Positions 8,449 to 16,132 of a DNA stretch of 64,000 bases are shown piece after piece; within the stretch, counting starts at the first letter, position 1; each line of letters begins with the position of its first letter. Origin of the DNA: JAFNAG01 sp963721405 (lineage in GTDB: Bacteria > Acidobacteriota > UBA6911). The position numbers and the translations under genes are program-made. The DNA is taken from contig CAVRJA010000003.1 of NCBI GenBank assembly GCA_963721405.1, positions 558,001 through 622,000 of the forward strand, written 5' to 3'. The notes beneath the pieces are model-generated. The model did not search any database, was not told the DNA's origin, and was given only the letters and a program-made list of their open reading frames with translations.

Positions 8449-8949
8449 CTAAACAAAGAGCTCCTTCAGCTTCCGGGTGCGATATTCGAAGATCCGCCGC
8501 GCATCATGTCGAACGAAGAGTCGGTCAATCAACCAGCCGCCCGGCGCGGCGTAACGCACGAGGTCCCGCACCTCGCTGCCGCCTTTGCTTTCCGTGAATG
8601 TGTGCTCGTGGATCCACGCGCGGTATGGACCTCGACGCTGTTCATCGACGAACCGGTGCGGCGGTTCCCACGCGGTGATCTCGGATTGCCAACGCACGGG
8701 GATGCCGTGCAGGCGCAAACGGTACTCAATGAGAGCGCCAGCGCGCATGGCGATTGGACGCGGTGTGAGAATCTCGAACCGCAGCCATGGAGGGGTAATG
8801 GTCTCGAGGTTGCCGGCGTCGGCGAAGAAAGAAAATACGATCTCTAATGGGCGCGGCAGGAATAACCGCGTTTCCAAGGTGAACAAGCCGTCCTTTTTAC
8901 CCAAACGCAGGCCACCGCCCGCACCCGATGCTGTCTCGCAAGCATTCAT
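8449..8949 (-). CDS. SRPBCC family ligand-binding protein
   Basis: A 166-residue START/Bet v1-type protein. The sequence FLPRPLEIVFSFFADAGNLETITP is the standard N-terminal motif of this fold in polyketide cyclase/dehydrase-like proteins, and HRFVDEQRRGPYRAWIHEHTF is the conserved middle block. The C-terminal helix runs to KLKELFV. The start at ATG 8949 overlaps the tspO stop by ATGA. It is the last gene of a four-gene coupled operon with photolyase-related and TspO genes. The ligand is unknown. Confidence 0.85.
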   Translation of the reverse strand: MNACETASGAGGGLRLGKKDGLFTLETRLFLPRPLEIVFSFFADAGNLETITPPWLRFEILTPRPIAMRAGALIEYRLRLHGIPVRWQSEITAWEPPHRFVDEQRRGPYRAWIHEHTFTESKGGSEVRDLVRYAAPGGWLIDRLFVRHDARRIFEYRTRKLKELFV

Positions 8950-9425
8950 CGGTTCATTTTCCAAATCATAAAGTTGAGCGCAGTGGCAAAGCTCACCCAA
9001 AGCCAGTAGGGCACCAACAGCGCGCCTGCAAGCCGCGAGATCCTCCAGAAGCAGACCAGAGTTGCTAGAATGGCTGCCCATAAAGGGACGATATCCACGA
9101 GCCCGGCCAATGGATTTCGCAACCCAAAGAAGAGGGGCGACCACAGGGCATTAAGAGCAAGCTGCAGCGCAAAAATCCCCAGAGCGCCGGCCGCACCGCC
9201 GAATCCCCGCCTGCGCCAGACAAGCCATGCGGCGATTGCCATCATTAGGTAGAGAACGGTCCAGACGGGTCCGAAGATCCAGGCGGGCGGATTCCAGGAA
9301 GGCTTGCGGAGCGTTGGATACCAGTTGTTTACGGAACTGCTGGTAAAGCCTGCACCAGCGCCGGCCGCCACAAAGCAGACTGCGATGAACAACGCCAGCA
9401 TCAATATTGGATTCCAGTTCTTCAT
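8946..9425 (-). CDS. tspO: TspO/MBR family membrane protein
   Basis: A 159-residue protein with five predicted membrane helices and the family motifs: WYPTLRKPSWNPPAWIFGPVW, then AWLVWRR, ALNALWSPLFFGLRNP and PYWLWVSFATALNF. TspO proteins bind porphyrins and sterol-like ligands in the membrane and in bacteria are linked to light and oxygen control of pigment genes. The start at ATG 9425 overlaps the upstream gene and its stop overlaps the downstream one, so translation is probably coupled. Longer starts upstream would lie inside the neighbour. Confidence 0.93.
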   Translation of the reverse strand: MKNWNPILMLALFIAVCFVAAGAGAGFTSSSVNNWYPTLRKPSWNPPAWIFGPVWTVLYLMMAIAAWLVWRRRGFGGAAGALGIFALQLALNALWSPLFFGLRNPLAGLVDIVPLWAAILATLVCFWRISRLAGALLVPYWLWVSFATALNFMIWKMNR

Positions 9426-10870
9426 ATTTTCCCCGGCGGGTGTTCCACCGCATGAACAATGCCGCGTACCATTCCGCCAAATACAAGTTGATGCAATGGG
9501 TAAACAAGATACCAATATAGCAATCCTGCCAAACCTACAGGATCGAAAATGGCCGTTTGCCGGATGAGTGAGCCTTCGGCATCCGCTGTCACCTCAAACT
9601 CCAGCCAGGCACGGCCAGGTAACTTCATCTCCGCTGACAGACGCAGCGTTCGTCCCGGTTCGAACACCTCCACGCGCCAGCAGTCCAGTGTGTCGCCCGC
9701 TTTCAATTGCTCCCTGTTGCGTCGGCCGCGTCGCATGCCGACCCCGCCCACGAGCAAATCCAACCAACCACGAATTCTCCAGAGCCAATCGCCGTAGTAC
9801 CAGCCGGTGGCGCCGCCAATGCGTTGAATGGGAGCGAACGCCGCAGGCGGCGGTGCCGCCACACGCACGCTGCGCGAATCGATGAGCCGATTGCCGAAGC
9901 GTGCGCCACCCCAACGGGGAGTCGGACGCGCCGAAGACATCGCATCTGACCAACGTGTTGCGGCAAATTCGCGGTCTTCATTACGCAGGGCGTTGGCGAT
10001 GGCTTCCCGCAAGCCGACAGGGCGGATTGCGAATGCGCGTAACGCCGTGTCATCCTGCACAACCGTCGGATGGCGAATACTGTCGATCAGCTTGCGGCCG
10101 ACACGGGCGTACAGCGGGGTGACCAGACCCAGCCACAGACTCGACAACCTCGGCGTCAGTACAGGCACGGAAATCGTGAGCCGATGCAAGCCGCGTTGCC
10201 GCGCGTACTCGCGCATCAAGTCGCCGTAGGATACTCGGTCGGGACCGCCGATTTCGTAGATGTGGCTTTCGCCGGCGGGGACATCCAATCCCTCACGGAG
10301 ATACTGAAGCACGTCACCGATCGCGATGGGTTGAGCCCGGACAGTCACCCAGCGAGGCGTAATCATTACCGGCAGGCGCTCCACCAGCGCGCGAATCATC
10401 TCAAACGAGAGGCTGCCCGATCCGATGACAATCGATGCGCGAAACTCGACTACGGGCACGCCCGAATGGCGCAGAATCTCGCCAACCTCCTGTCGGCTCC
10501 GCAGATGGGGCGAGAGTCTGTCGACGGCGTCGCCCAGGCCGCCGAGATAAATGATCCGTTGGACTCCCTGGGTACGCGCCGTCCTGCCAAACTTTTCGGC
10601 TGCTTGCCGGTCTGTTTCTTCAAAGCCACGTGCCGCTCCCATAGAGTGAACGAGATAATATGCAGCGTATACGCCGTTCATTGCCTGCTGTAGCGATTTG
10701 GCGTCGAGCGCATCGCCCATGACAACCTCGCTTCTGGAGGCAATACGACCATGCAGGAATTCCGGCCGCCGAGAAAGGCAGCGTACCAGATAACCTTCAG
10801 CTTCGAGCAGCTTGAGAAGCCGGCCGCCGATATAGCCCGTTGCGCCTGTCAACAGAATCCGGGGTTTCAT
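9422..10870 (-). CDS. NAD(P)-binding epimerase-like protein with C-terminal DUF2867 domain
   Basis: A 482-residue two-domain protein. Residues 1-300 are an atypical short-chain dehydrogenase with the Rossmann motif ILLTGATGYIGGRLLKLL and NmrA/complex-I-like features (YYLVHSMG, RIIYLGGLGD). Residues ~330-480 form a DUF2867 domain of SRPBCC-like fold (RIGGATGWYYGDWLW, then GLLYWYLVYPLHQLVF). In other bacteria such proteins sit beside photolyase and TspO genes in light-responsive clusters. The substrate is unknown. It overlaps both neighbours by ATGA. Confidence 0.88.
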   Translation of the reverse strand: MKPRILLTGATGYIGGRLLKLLEAEGYLVRCLSRRPEFLHGRIASRSEVVMGDALDAKSLQQAMNGVYAAYYLVHSMGAARGFEETDRQAAEKFGRTARTQGVQRIIYLGGLGDAVDRLSPHLRSRQEVGEILRHSGVPVVEFRASIVIGSGSLSFEMIRALVERLPVMITPRWVTVRAQPIAIGDVLQYLREGLDVPAGESHIYEIGGPDRVSYGDLMREYARQRGLHRLTISVPVLTPRLSSLWLGLVTPLYARVGRKLIDSIRHPTVVQDDTALRAFAIRPVGLREAIANALRNEDREFAATRWSDAMSSARPTPRWGGARFGNRLIDSRSVRVAAPPPAAFAPIQRIGGATGWYYGDWLWRIRGWLDLLVGGVGMRRGRRNREQLKAGDTLDCWRVEVFEPGRTLRLSAEMKLPGRAWLEFEVTADAEGSLIRQTAIFDPVGLAGLLYWYLVYPLHQLVFGGMVRGIVHAVEHPPGKI

Positions 10871-11241
10871 AGCTGTTTAATCGCGGCTGAAGCCTCCAAG
10901 GCCCGCTCCCGTGCCCGCGCGTGCAACACCGGTTCGTAGCGGCGATTCCAGAAGACAGCATCCGCGCCGCTTTCGCGGACCAGCGATTGCAATGCCTCGA
11001 CCGACGGGCCTTGGCGGAGGATGAGATACAGACCCAGGCGCCGCAGAGCGGCGTCGAGCGATCGCAGGGATTGATGCAGCCGCCGGCGGCTCGCAGCGCC
11101 AGGCGGCCAGTCGCCGTCTTCCTCGGGCGTCCAGATGAATACCGGCAGGACACGCCCGCTGCGCGCGGCAGCGGCCGCCAATTCTGGGTTGTTGGCCAAT
11201 CGCAGGTCGAGTCGGAACCAGACCAAGGTGGCTGCGCACAT
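10867..11241 (-). pseudogene. Photolyase/cryptochrome remnant with large internal deletion
   Basis: The 124 codons hold the N-terminal alpha/beta domain of DNA photolyase (TLVWFRLDLRLANNPELA, then SLRSLDAALRRLGLYLILRQG and GADAVFWNRRYEP). After that the sequence jumps to LHARARERALEASAAIKQL, which looks like the usual C-terminal tail of photolyases (PIVDH-x-xARERAL). The FAD-binding domain of ~350 residues is absent. The stop still overlaps the next start by ATGA, so the deletion was in frame. It cannot be an active photolyase. Confidence 0.75.
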
Positions 11242-11275
11242 GGCGCTAAATATAGCATGTCCCCTCTGTTGACGC

Positions 11276-11605
11276 TTAGAGGGCAGGATAATGGGCATTT
11301 TCTGCATGCGGGTCACGGGTGTGAGAAGGTATCCAATTCGATGGCCTGAGCCTGAACTTCCTCCATCGAGAATCGTAGAAATGGCATCCGATCGTCGTGA
11401 CGGTCGTGGTAGCATTTCCGTTATTCCGGATCCGAAACTCGACATATCTGTTATTGCGAGAGACTGGGTCCGGCATTAGGACCATATCTTTGTGGACCCA
11501 GAATTTTAACTTCGGACCGGAAGTCTTCCATTTGAAAATATCCCAGATAATAGCGCAAACGCCGGTTGTTGCTCCAACCCACGCCGCCCAGTCCGTAACA
11601 TTCAT
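11276..11605 (-). CDS. Small membrane-anchored protein, unknown function
   Basis: 109 residues. One N-terminal hydrophobic helix (WAAWVGATTGVCAIIWDIF) is followed by a beta-rich segment (KLKFWVHKDMVLMPDP, YVEFRIRNNGNATTTVTTIG). This architecture is common in single-pass proteins from genomic islands that run to 150-190 residues, so the end here (HAENAHYPAL) may be a truncation. The next gene downstream (photolyase remnant) begins 35 bases later. No function can be assigned. Confidence 0.6.
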   Translation of the reverse strand: MNVTDWAAWVGATTGVCAIIWDIFKWKTSGPKLKFWVHKDMVLMPDPVSRNNRYVEFRIRNNGNATTTVTTIGCHFYDSRWRKFRLRPSNWIPSHTRDPHAENAHYPAL

Positions 11606-11631
11606 GAATAGCTCTCCGATAGTTCCTTACC

Positions 11632-12003
11632 CTACCGTCTTCGTCCGCCTCTCTGTTTTCCGGTGCTGCGAACCTCTGTGCGCGGCGGATCTACTGGATG
11701 AATATCCATGGGAACAGGATCAAGTCGATCCGGATCCGTGAAATGGAAACCTTCCAAATGAGCGGAGACTCCGATTGAATAATTTTGGGGCTGCGACCAG
11801 ACCACATTGCACCGGCAGCATTCATAGATAGAATACGTACGCCAACCCTCAGGATCGGTTTCTTTCTCTTTTTCCTTGCGGTCAATAATTCCCCGGAGCC
11901 ATTCGGGGAATTCCGAGTTTTGATCCGTCAGGGGTTTCAATGTCAGGCTGAGATCTTTGAGGCACCGGGAGCTAGGGCACCGGGGCTCATATCTGTACCG
12001 CAT
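11632..12003 (-). CDS. Hypothetical protein with paired cysteines
   Basis: A 123-residue protein beginning MRYRYEPRCPSSRC. A second cysteine set (YECCRCNVVW) in the middle suggests a small zinc ribbon. The C-terminus is basic and low in complexity. The start ATG at 12003 is chosen because AAGGAG lies just upstream. The 200 bases between it and the PIN gene hold only a weak open frame from 12202 (MPKRKQLTIPALVF) that I do not call. Confidence 0.65.
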   Translation of the reverse strand: MRYRYEPRCPSSRCLKDLSLTLKPLTDQNSEFPEWLRGIIDRKEKEKETDPEGWRTYSIYECCRCNVVWSQPQNYSIGVSAHLEGFHFTDPDRLDPVPMDIHPVDPPRTEVRSTGKQRGGRRR

Positions 12004-12206
12004 ATTGTCTCCTTTACACGATAGACTGCCATGACTTGCCTTCCTCTGCGGATTTCCTATGCTGAACGGAGTCATTTGACAGGAAGCCTTTATGACACGC
12101 CTGAACGGCCGCAGGTCTGATCACATGCCAATAGTGGCCGATCTGGTGCGCGACCGGGCCGAAGACAAGTGCGGGAATTGTTAATTGCTTACGCTTGGGC
12201 ATACAG

Positions 12207-12857
12207 CTATGTACTCTTTTCCATGTCAGCGGCTGTAAAGTTTGGAACGGAAGCCCTGAAACTCCTGGGCAGGCTCGGGCACTGTGCGGCGCGTTCCGCG
12301 CCAATCAGGCGAACGACTTTGTCGAGCTGGTGTGGAAACACTGCCATGCGCGCATCACGAAGTGCAGCGAACACGGCATCGCGCAGGGCTTGCTCCCCAA
12401 GGTGCCGCCGTACATCCGGGTGGAGCAGGATATCGACGGTAGATGTCAGGCTCAGAGCCGGAAATCGCTCACCGCAAAGACGGGTTGCTTTTTTCTCATC
12501 AATAATCGCGATACCACCATGCTCCACGGCATACGCAATCGTGGCCGCTTCACCGTCATCGAGCGTGTCAACAGCCGCTCCCACGACGAGTTGTTCGAAA
12601 TATTGCCAGGCTCCATCGCTGAGAGCGACGATGTCGATGTATCCTGCAGTCACGAGCTCCTGCAGGCGATCCGCTTGCTTCCGCCCGCGAGCCCTGCCGA
12701 TATCGAGTTCGCCGGGAATCACATCCACCGCTACAATCCGGGACGGCAAGGCCTCAACGATCTTCGGCGCACAGCCGGTTGCAATCAGGTTGATGACGGC
12801 ACTGGCATCAGCGACCAGCTTAACCGCCGGATCAGCCAAGAAGGTTCGTGACCTCAT
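12207..12857 (-). CDS. PIN-domain nuclease, toxin-like, last gene of QueC/ImmA operon
   Basis: 216 residues with the acidic motifs of a PIN ribonuclease: LVADASAVINLIATG near the N-terminus, the central LDDGEAATIAYA and AIIDEKKATRLCG. PIN proteins cleave RNA and commonly act as toxins. The start at ATG 12857 lies inside the 3' end of the XRE-ImmA gene (26-base overlap), so both are made from one transcript. XRE-COG2856 (ImmA-type) genes next to PIN genes are a known toxin-antitoxin arrangement. Here the pair is appended to a QueC-like gene. Confidence 0.85.
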   Translation of the reverse strand: MRSRTFLADPAVKLVADASAVINLIATGCAPKIVEALPSRIVAVDVIPGELDIGRARGRKQADRLQELVTAGYIDIVALSDGAWQYFEQLVVGAAVDTLDDGEAATIAYAVEHGGIAIIDEKKATRLCGERFPALSLTSTVDILLHPDVRRHLGEQALRDAVFAALRDARMAVFPHQLDKVVRLIGAERAAQCPSLPRSFRASVPNFTAADMEKST

Positions 12858-14013
12858 CGGCCTCACTCCCTTCCAGCTCCTGGCTGCTGAGAATCTCGCG
12901 CAATTCGACGCGGTCGAGATGCAGGAGGCGGGCAAGCTGGCCTTCGCTCAACAAACCTTTCCGATAGGCTTCCGCGGCGAGCAGATTAAGTCGCAAAGTG
13001 GTTGGGCGGTCCGCCTCCGCCTTGTAAGCGTCGGGTGACGAAAGATCACCGAGCACCTGCCGGGCCTGCTCGTCGGTGATACCGCCGTTTGACTGAAACC
13101 AGTCCCAGGTTCCCTGCTTGATTAGGTGGAGCTCTTCCAGGCGGCGGACAATCGCCTCTCTCGAAACTCCGAAAAAGTGCGCGAGCACAATCACATGGCG
13201 TCGGGACAGCCGGTCCGATCCGGCGGTCACCTCCTGGAACTTTTGCATGACCGCGCGCGCGGGGGTCACGAAAGCCCGGCCGAACGCGTTCGCATACCGC
13301 TCTTCGCGCGAGTTTTCGGATTCCTCCAGATGCAGGATCTCGGCTTGGCGCCGCGTCGATACGAAGTGGCCCGTCTCGTGACCGGCAGTCTGTTTGCGTC
13401 GGTCGTGTGGATGGTTTGCGTTGAGCAGCATGCACGCGCCGAGGGTTTCGTCATAAGCGAACAATCCCGAGATCCGGCCGCCAAACCGTCGAACGTAGAC
13501 GCGAATACCCAATTCCATTTCCAGGAGAGTCACGATATCGGAGATTGGCGCCATACCGAGGCCCAGCCGTTGCCGCAGCTCGGTCGCGTTGTTTTCGGCT
13601 TGCGTTCGCACATCGCCGGGCAGGATCGACCGTTCAGGTGGATAGTTGCGCGGCCGTTTGACACCCAGCAGATTCTCAAGCTCGACCTCGGCCTTGGCCA
13701 GTTCTGCCAGCAAGGCGGCCGCTTCATCCGCGGCCGCATCATTCGCGGCGATCACCTTTCGGAAGCGGGGTGCAAGATCGACGTGCACCGATTCCTGGCG
13801 CATCAAGGCGTTCACGGACGTCCGATAGAGCTTTGCCAGCTGCTGCAATTCCGCCATGCGGACGCGGCGCTCGCCTTTCTCAATGGCAACAATCGTCGTC
13901 CGTGCGACTTTGATCGCTTCGGCTGCTTCGGCCTGTTTGATATTTAGGGCTTCACGTGCAAGCCGAAGCCGCTCGCCGACTTCTGATGGTCGGATCTGTT
14001 CTATAGGGGTCAT
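12832..14013 (-). CDS. XRE-family regulator fused to ImmA/IrrE metallopeptidase
   Basis: 393 residues. An N-terminal HTH of the Cro/CI type spans ~12-70 (ERLRLAREALNIKQAEAAEA, TIVAIEKGERRVRMAEL). A linker helix follows, then a zinc peptidase domain with HETGH at 212-216 and a downstream Glu-rich segment (LHLEESENSREERYANAFG). The C-terminal tail (LARLLHLDRVELREIL) may be a small HTH-like unit. ImmA/IrrE proteins cleave repressors or antitoxins on a signal. The start ATG 14013 overlaps the QueC-like stop by ATGA. It may repress its own operon through the palindromes near 16012. Confidence 0.88.
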   Translation of the reverse strand: MTPIEQIRPSEVGERLRLAREALNIKQAEAAEAIKVARTTIVAIEKGERRVRMAELQQLAKLYRTSVNALMRQESVHVDLAPRFRKVIAANDAAADEAAALLAELAKAEVELENLLGVKRPRNYPPERSILPGDVRTQAENNATELRQRLGLGMAPISDIVTLLEMELGIRVYVRRFGGRISGLFAYDETLGACMLLNANHPHDRRKQTAGHETGHFVSTRRQAEILHLEESENSREERYANAFGRAFVTPARAVMQKFQEVTAGSDRLSRRHVIVLAHFFGVSREAIVRRLEELHLIKQGTWDWFQSNGGITDEQARQVLGDLSSPDAYKAEADRPTTLRLNLLAAEAYRKGLLSEGQLARLLHLDRVELREILSSQELEGSEADEVTNLLG

Positions 14014-15407
14014 AAACGTACACTCAAAACCCAGTCGGAAAGAAACGAGTTCTGTCCGAGAGAAGACATGAAGTTTTGCCATTCGCGGCTGTGCTGGTGC
14101 AGCAGCCTGTCTAACTTCTCGCGAACCTCGGCTACCGATAGGCCGAGGGCTCCGCTCAGTTGATACTTAGCAAGATTCAATGTCGAGGTGTTCGCCGGAG
14201 AGTCCAACAACCCTGCCAGATGATCGAGATGCAAAGTCCCGGCGATCGCGTATTCACGCATCGCGTTGGTGATCTTTTCCTTCTCAAACGATGCCGCTGC
14301 TGCAGTATCAAAGGTGTTTGCCGACAGGTTTTCCCATACGTATGTCTCTTTGGGCTCCTGGAGGCCAGCCGCGTGAATACTCATGCGTCTCAGCATGCAG
14401 GCCGCACAAATCCCGCAATGCCGCCATTTTCTATCAACGCTGACCTGGCGGTTCTGTTGCCAGCAGGACCGCGTGCGTGACCAAGAAGAATCGCCGCATT
14501 CGTCCGTGAACTTTCGCAACGTTTCCGCCTTGGTATTCCAAAGTTGAGGAAATTCATACCTGATTCTATGACCGAGGAGAGCCTGTAGGAAGATCTCCAT
14601 GCGGCGGGCGAAGAGGGGGTGGCTGCGGTAATCCTCGTATGCCTGGCCGACGGTTACCAGGCTCGGGCCAAGTGCCCCCTGGCCACTTTCCGGAACGATG
14701 ATCGTGGCGGCATTGGCAAGATAAGCGGCGAGCCCGCTGATTAGGGCGAACTTGAATCCCCTTGACCGAGCCGATGATTCGACGAATGGGCGTACGCCGC
14801 GGCTGACTGTGTACGGTATTGACGTGAAGGCTTTTCGCTCTCGGGAAAGCGACTTGGCATCCTGCAGACTTGATCCGAGCCGGATGCGCACAAGCTTGTT
14901 GCCCATCTGGCGTTCCATCAGTCCGGCAACGGCACATGAATCGAGGCCGTTGCTGAAGGGGATGACGGCTTGGACTTGCGGGTCCAGGCTGAGTGAGCCC
15001 TGCTGCGGCTGTTCCGCTGGCTGGCGACGCGCGTGGAATTCGATGCACCACTTATCGCCGGTCAGGAACTCGAGCGCGTTGCGCAGCGCATTCTTAACTC
15101 TGGGATCTTTCCAGCGATGCAGCTCGTGAACGGGGATGCGGAGTTCGAAGTGCCGCCGCCACATATAGATTGGACGCCGTTGCGTCCTGTCGGCGAATTC
15201 GACGGCGGCCGCGACCAGCATGGCGTCGTAGGCGACTGGCTCATAGCGGGCGAAGAAGTAGGATTCCAGGCTGGCCGTCGAAAATTGAATGTTCTCCCCT
15301 ATCTGACACTGAAGAACGTATTTTGAACTGCGCGTTCGCGTTTCCGTCACTTGAACGCTGACAATTGGCGCAGAAGAAGTGGTGGAGGTCCCGATGGCGC
15401 GTTTCAT
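14010..15407 (-). CDS. QueC-like PP-loop enzyme (7-cyano-7-deazaguanine synthase family), defence-type
   Basis: 465 residues, about twice the length of housekeeping QueC. An N-terminal ~140-residue extension precedes the PP-loop ATP motif FSNGLDS (151-157), a variant of SGGxDS. The C-terminal zinc site is C315 plus CGICAAC (331-337), as in QueC. Long QueC-like proteins occur in the Qat (QatC) and type IV CBASS (Cap9) defence systems, where they are linked to deazaguanine protein modification. No queD, queE or queF genes lie nearby, which argues against queuosine synthesis. It overlaps genes on both sides by ATGA. Confidence 0.85.
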   Translation of the reverse strand: MKRAIGTSTTSSAPIVSVQVTETRTRSSKYVLQCQIGENIQFSTASLESYFFARYEPVAYDAMLVAAAVEFADRTQRRPIYMWRRHFELRIPVHELHRWKDPRVKNALRNALEFLTGDKWCIEFHARRQPAEQPQQGSLSLDPQVQAVIPFSNGLDSCAVAGLMERQMGNKLVRIRLGSSLQDAKSLSRERKAFTSIPYTVSRGVRPFVESSARSRGFKFALISGLAAYLANAATIIVPESGQGALGPSLVTVGQAYEDYRSHPLFARRMEIFLQALLGHRIRYEFPQLWNTKAETLRKFTDECGDSSWSRTRSCWQQNRQVSVDRKWRHCGICAACMLRRMSIHAAGLQEPKETYVWENLSANTFDTAAAASFEKEKITNAMREYAIAGTLHLDHLAGLLDSPANTSTLNLAKYQLSGALGLSVAEVREKLDRLLHQHSREWQNFMSSLGQNSFLSDWVLSVRL

Positions 15408-15973
15408 GGCAGGCTGACTCCGTCATCCAGTCCGTCCCGCCTCAGGCTCGACCTACCAGGACTGCGGGATTCGATCTTCAGAGTCTCGCGGGCGAGGCCG
15501 TCCAAGGGAGCACAAGCTATTCCCCTTTCAACCCTAGTACGAACATTGTTGGCCCGAGTCCCCGTCGATTTGCGTAGGTAGTGCTCCTCAACCTGCCGGC
15601 TACATTTGACCGCCCTGTCTGCCAGCGCCGCAGCCATGGCGTGGATCAGATCCAGCATTTCAGGGGTCCGATTGGCGGAGATCCGAACCACATTCTCGAT
15701 GAGCTTTTGCCCGATTCCACAGCCTGCTTCTGTCCTTAATGCCTCGATCCGTTCCCTTACATCATCCTTGATCAGCAGCATTTTTTGCTCTTCAATGATG
15801 CCTCGAATATGTTCAATGAACTCGCTGCTCATTTCGTCTCGGCAATCGCGTTCCAGTGCTGGGATGATGGCATTGCCGATCTCGTCTACCGCGAACGCGC
15901 CGTTGTCAGCGCGCTCGGCCACACGCTGCCAACCTCGCTTCATGGGCAGGCTTCTATGCGGGCCATCACTCAT
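15404..15973 (-). CDS. Unknown helical protein, first gene of QueC/ImmA/PIN operon
   Basis: 189 residues. Residues 1-135 look helical and charged (ERDCRDEMSSEFIEHIRGII, MLDLIHAMAAALADRAVKCS); the last ~50 are Arg-rich and probably disordered. There is no domain I can name. Its place directly upstream of the QueC-like gene, with an ATGA overlap, matches the place of qatB in Qat systems, but I see no clear sequence match to QatB. Start ATG 15973 has GAGAG upstream; ATG 15943 is an alternative. It might be the substrate or partner of the QueC-like enzyme. Confidence 0.65.
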   Translation of the reverse strand: MSDGPHRSLPMKRGWQRVAERADNGAFAVDEIGNAIIPALERDCRDEMSSEFIEHIRGIIEEQKMLLIKDDVRERIEALRTEAGCGIGQKLIENVVRISANRTPEMLDLIHAMAAALADRAVKCSRQVEEHYLRKSTGTRANNVRTRVERGIACAPLDGLARETLKIESRSPGRSSLRRDGLDDGVSLP

Positions 15974-15980
15974 CGGAGTC

Positions 15981-16023
15981 TCTCAATGTCAGGATTGTAC
16001 AAAATACTCTCTGACATTGTCAA
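15981..16023 (-). promoter_or_regulatory. Promoter and palindromic operator of the QueC/ImmA/PIN operon
   Basis: Read on the minus strand, TTGACA (16018-16023) and TACAAT (15994-15999) are separated by 18 bases and lie 20-50 bases before the first ATG. A perfect odd palindrome, TGACA-n-TGTCA (16012-16022), overlaps the -35 box. A related half-degenerate copy (TGACATTGAGA) lies at 15981-15991 by the likely transcription start. The XRE protein of the operon is the obvious candidate repressor. Confidence 0.65.
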
Positions 16024-16071
16024 GATAATTGGCAGAATTGGTGCAATGGGCGTTATGACAGTGGCATTGTG

Positions 16072-16132
16072 TTGACTTAACGTCCATATATGTATACGCT
16101 AAGTTACGTAAAGTATAGATAAATGGACTTAA
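16072..16132 (+). promoter_or_regulatory. Promoter and long inverted-repeat operator of hipBA
   Basis: TTGACT at 16072-16077 is followed 17 bases later by TACGCT (16095-16100), a weak -10. Two 21-base arms, 16077-16097 and 16112-16132, are inverted copies centred on GTCCAT/ATGGAC and differ at only a few positions. The right arm ends at the base before the first hipB ATG. HipB proteins bind TATCC-type inverted repeats in their own promoter; here TCCAT/ATGGA would be the analogue. Confidence 0.6.

Noticed and set aside
10867..11241. Functional small photolyase or cryptochrome-like photoreceptor
   Set aside because: The FAD-binding domain is completely absent.
14010..15407. Housekeeping queuosine synthesis gene queC
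   Set aside because: The protein is about twice as long, the PP-loop is altered and it is embedded in a toxin/protease operon without other que genes.
12207..15973. Calling the operon a Qat (QatABCD) system
   Set aside because: Only the QueC-like gene fits. There is no KAP-type ATPase (QatA), no TatD-type QatD in the operon, and the first gene does not show QatB motifs. The tatD at 55157 is a distant housekeeping gene.
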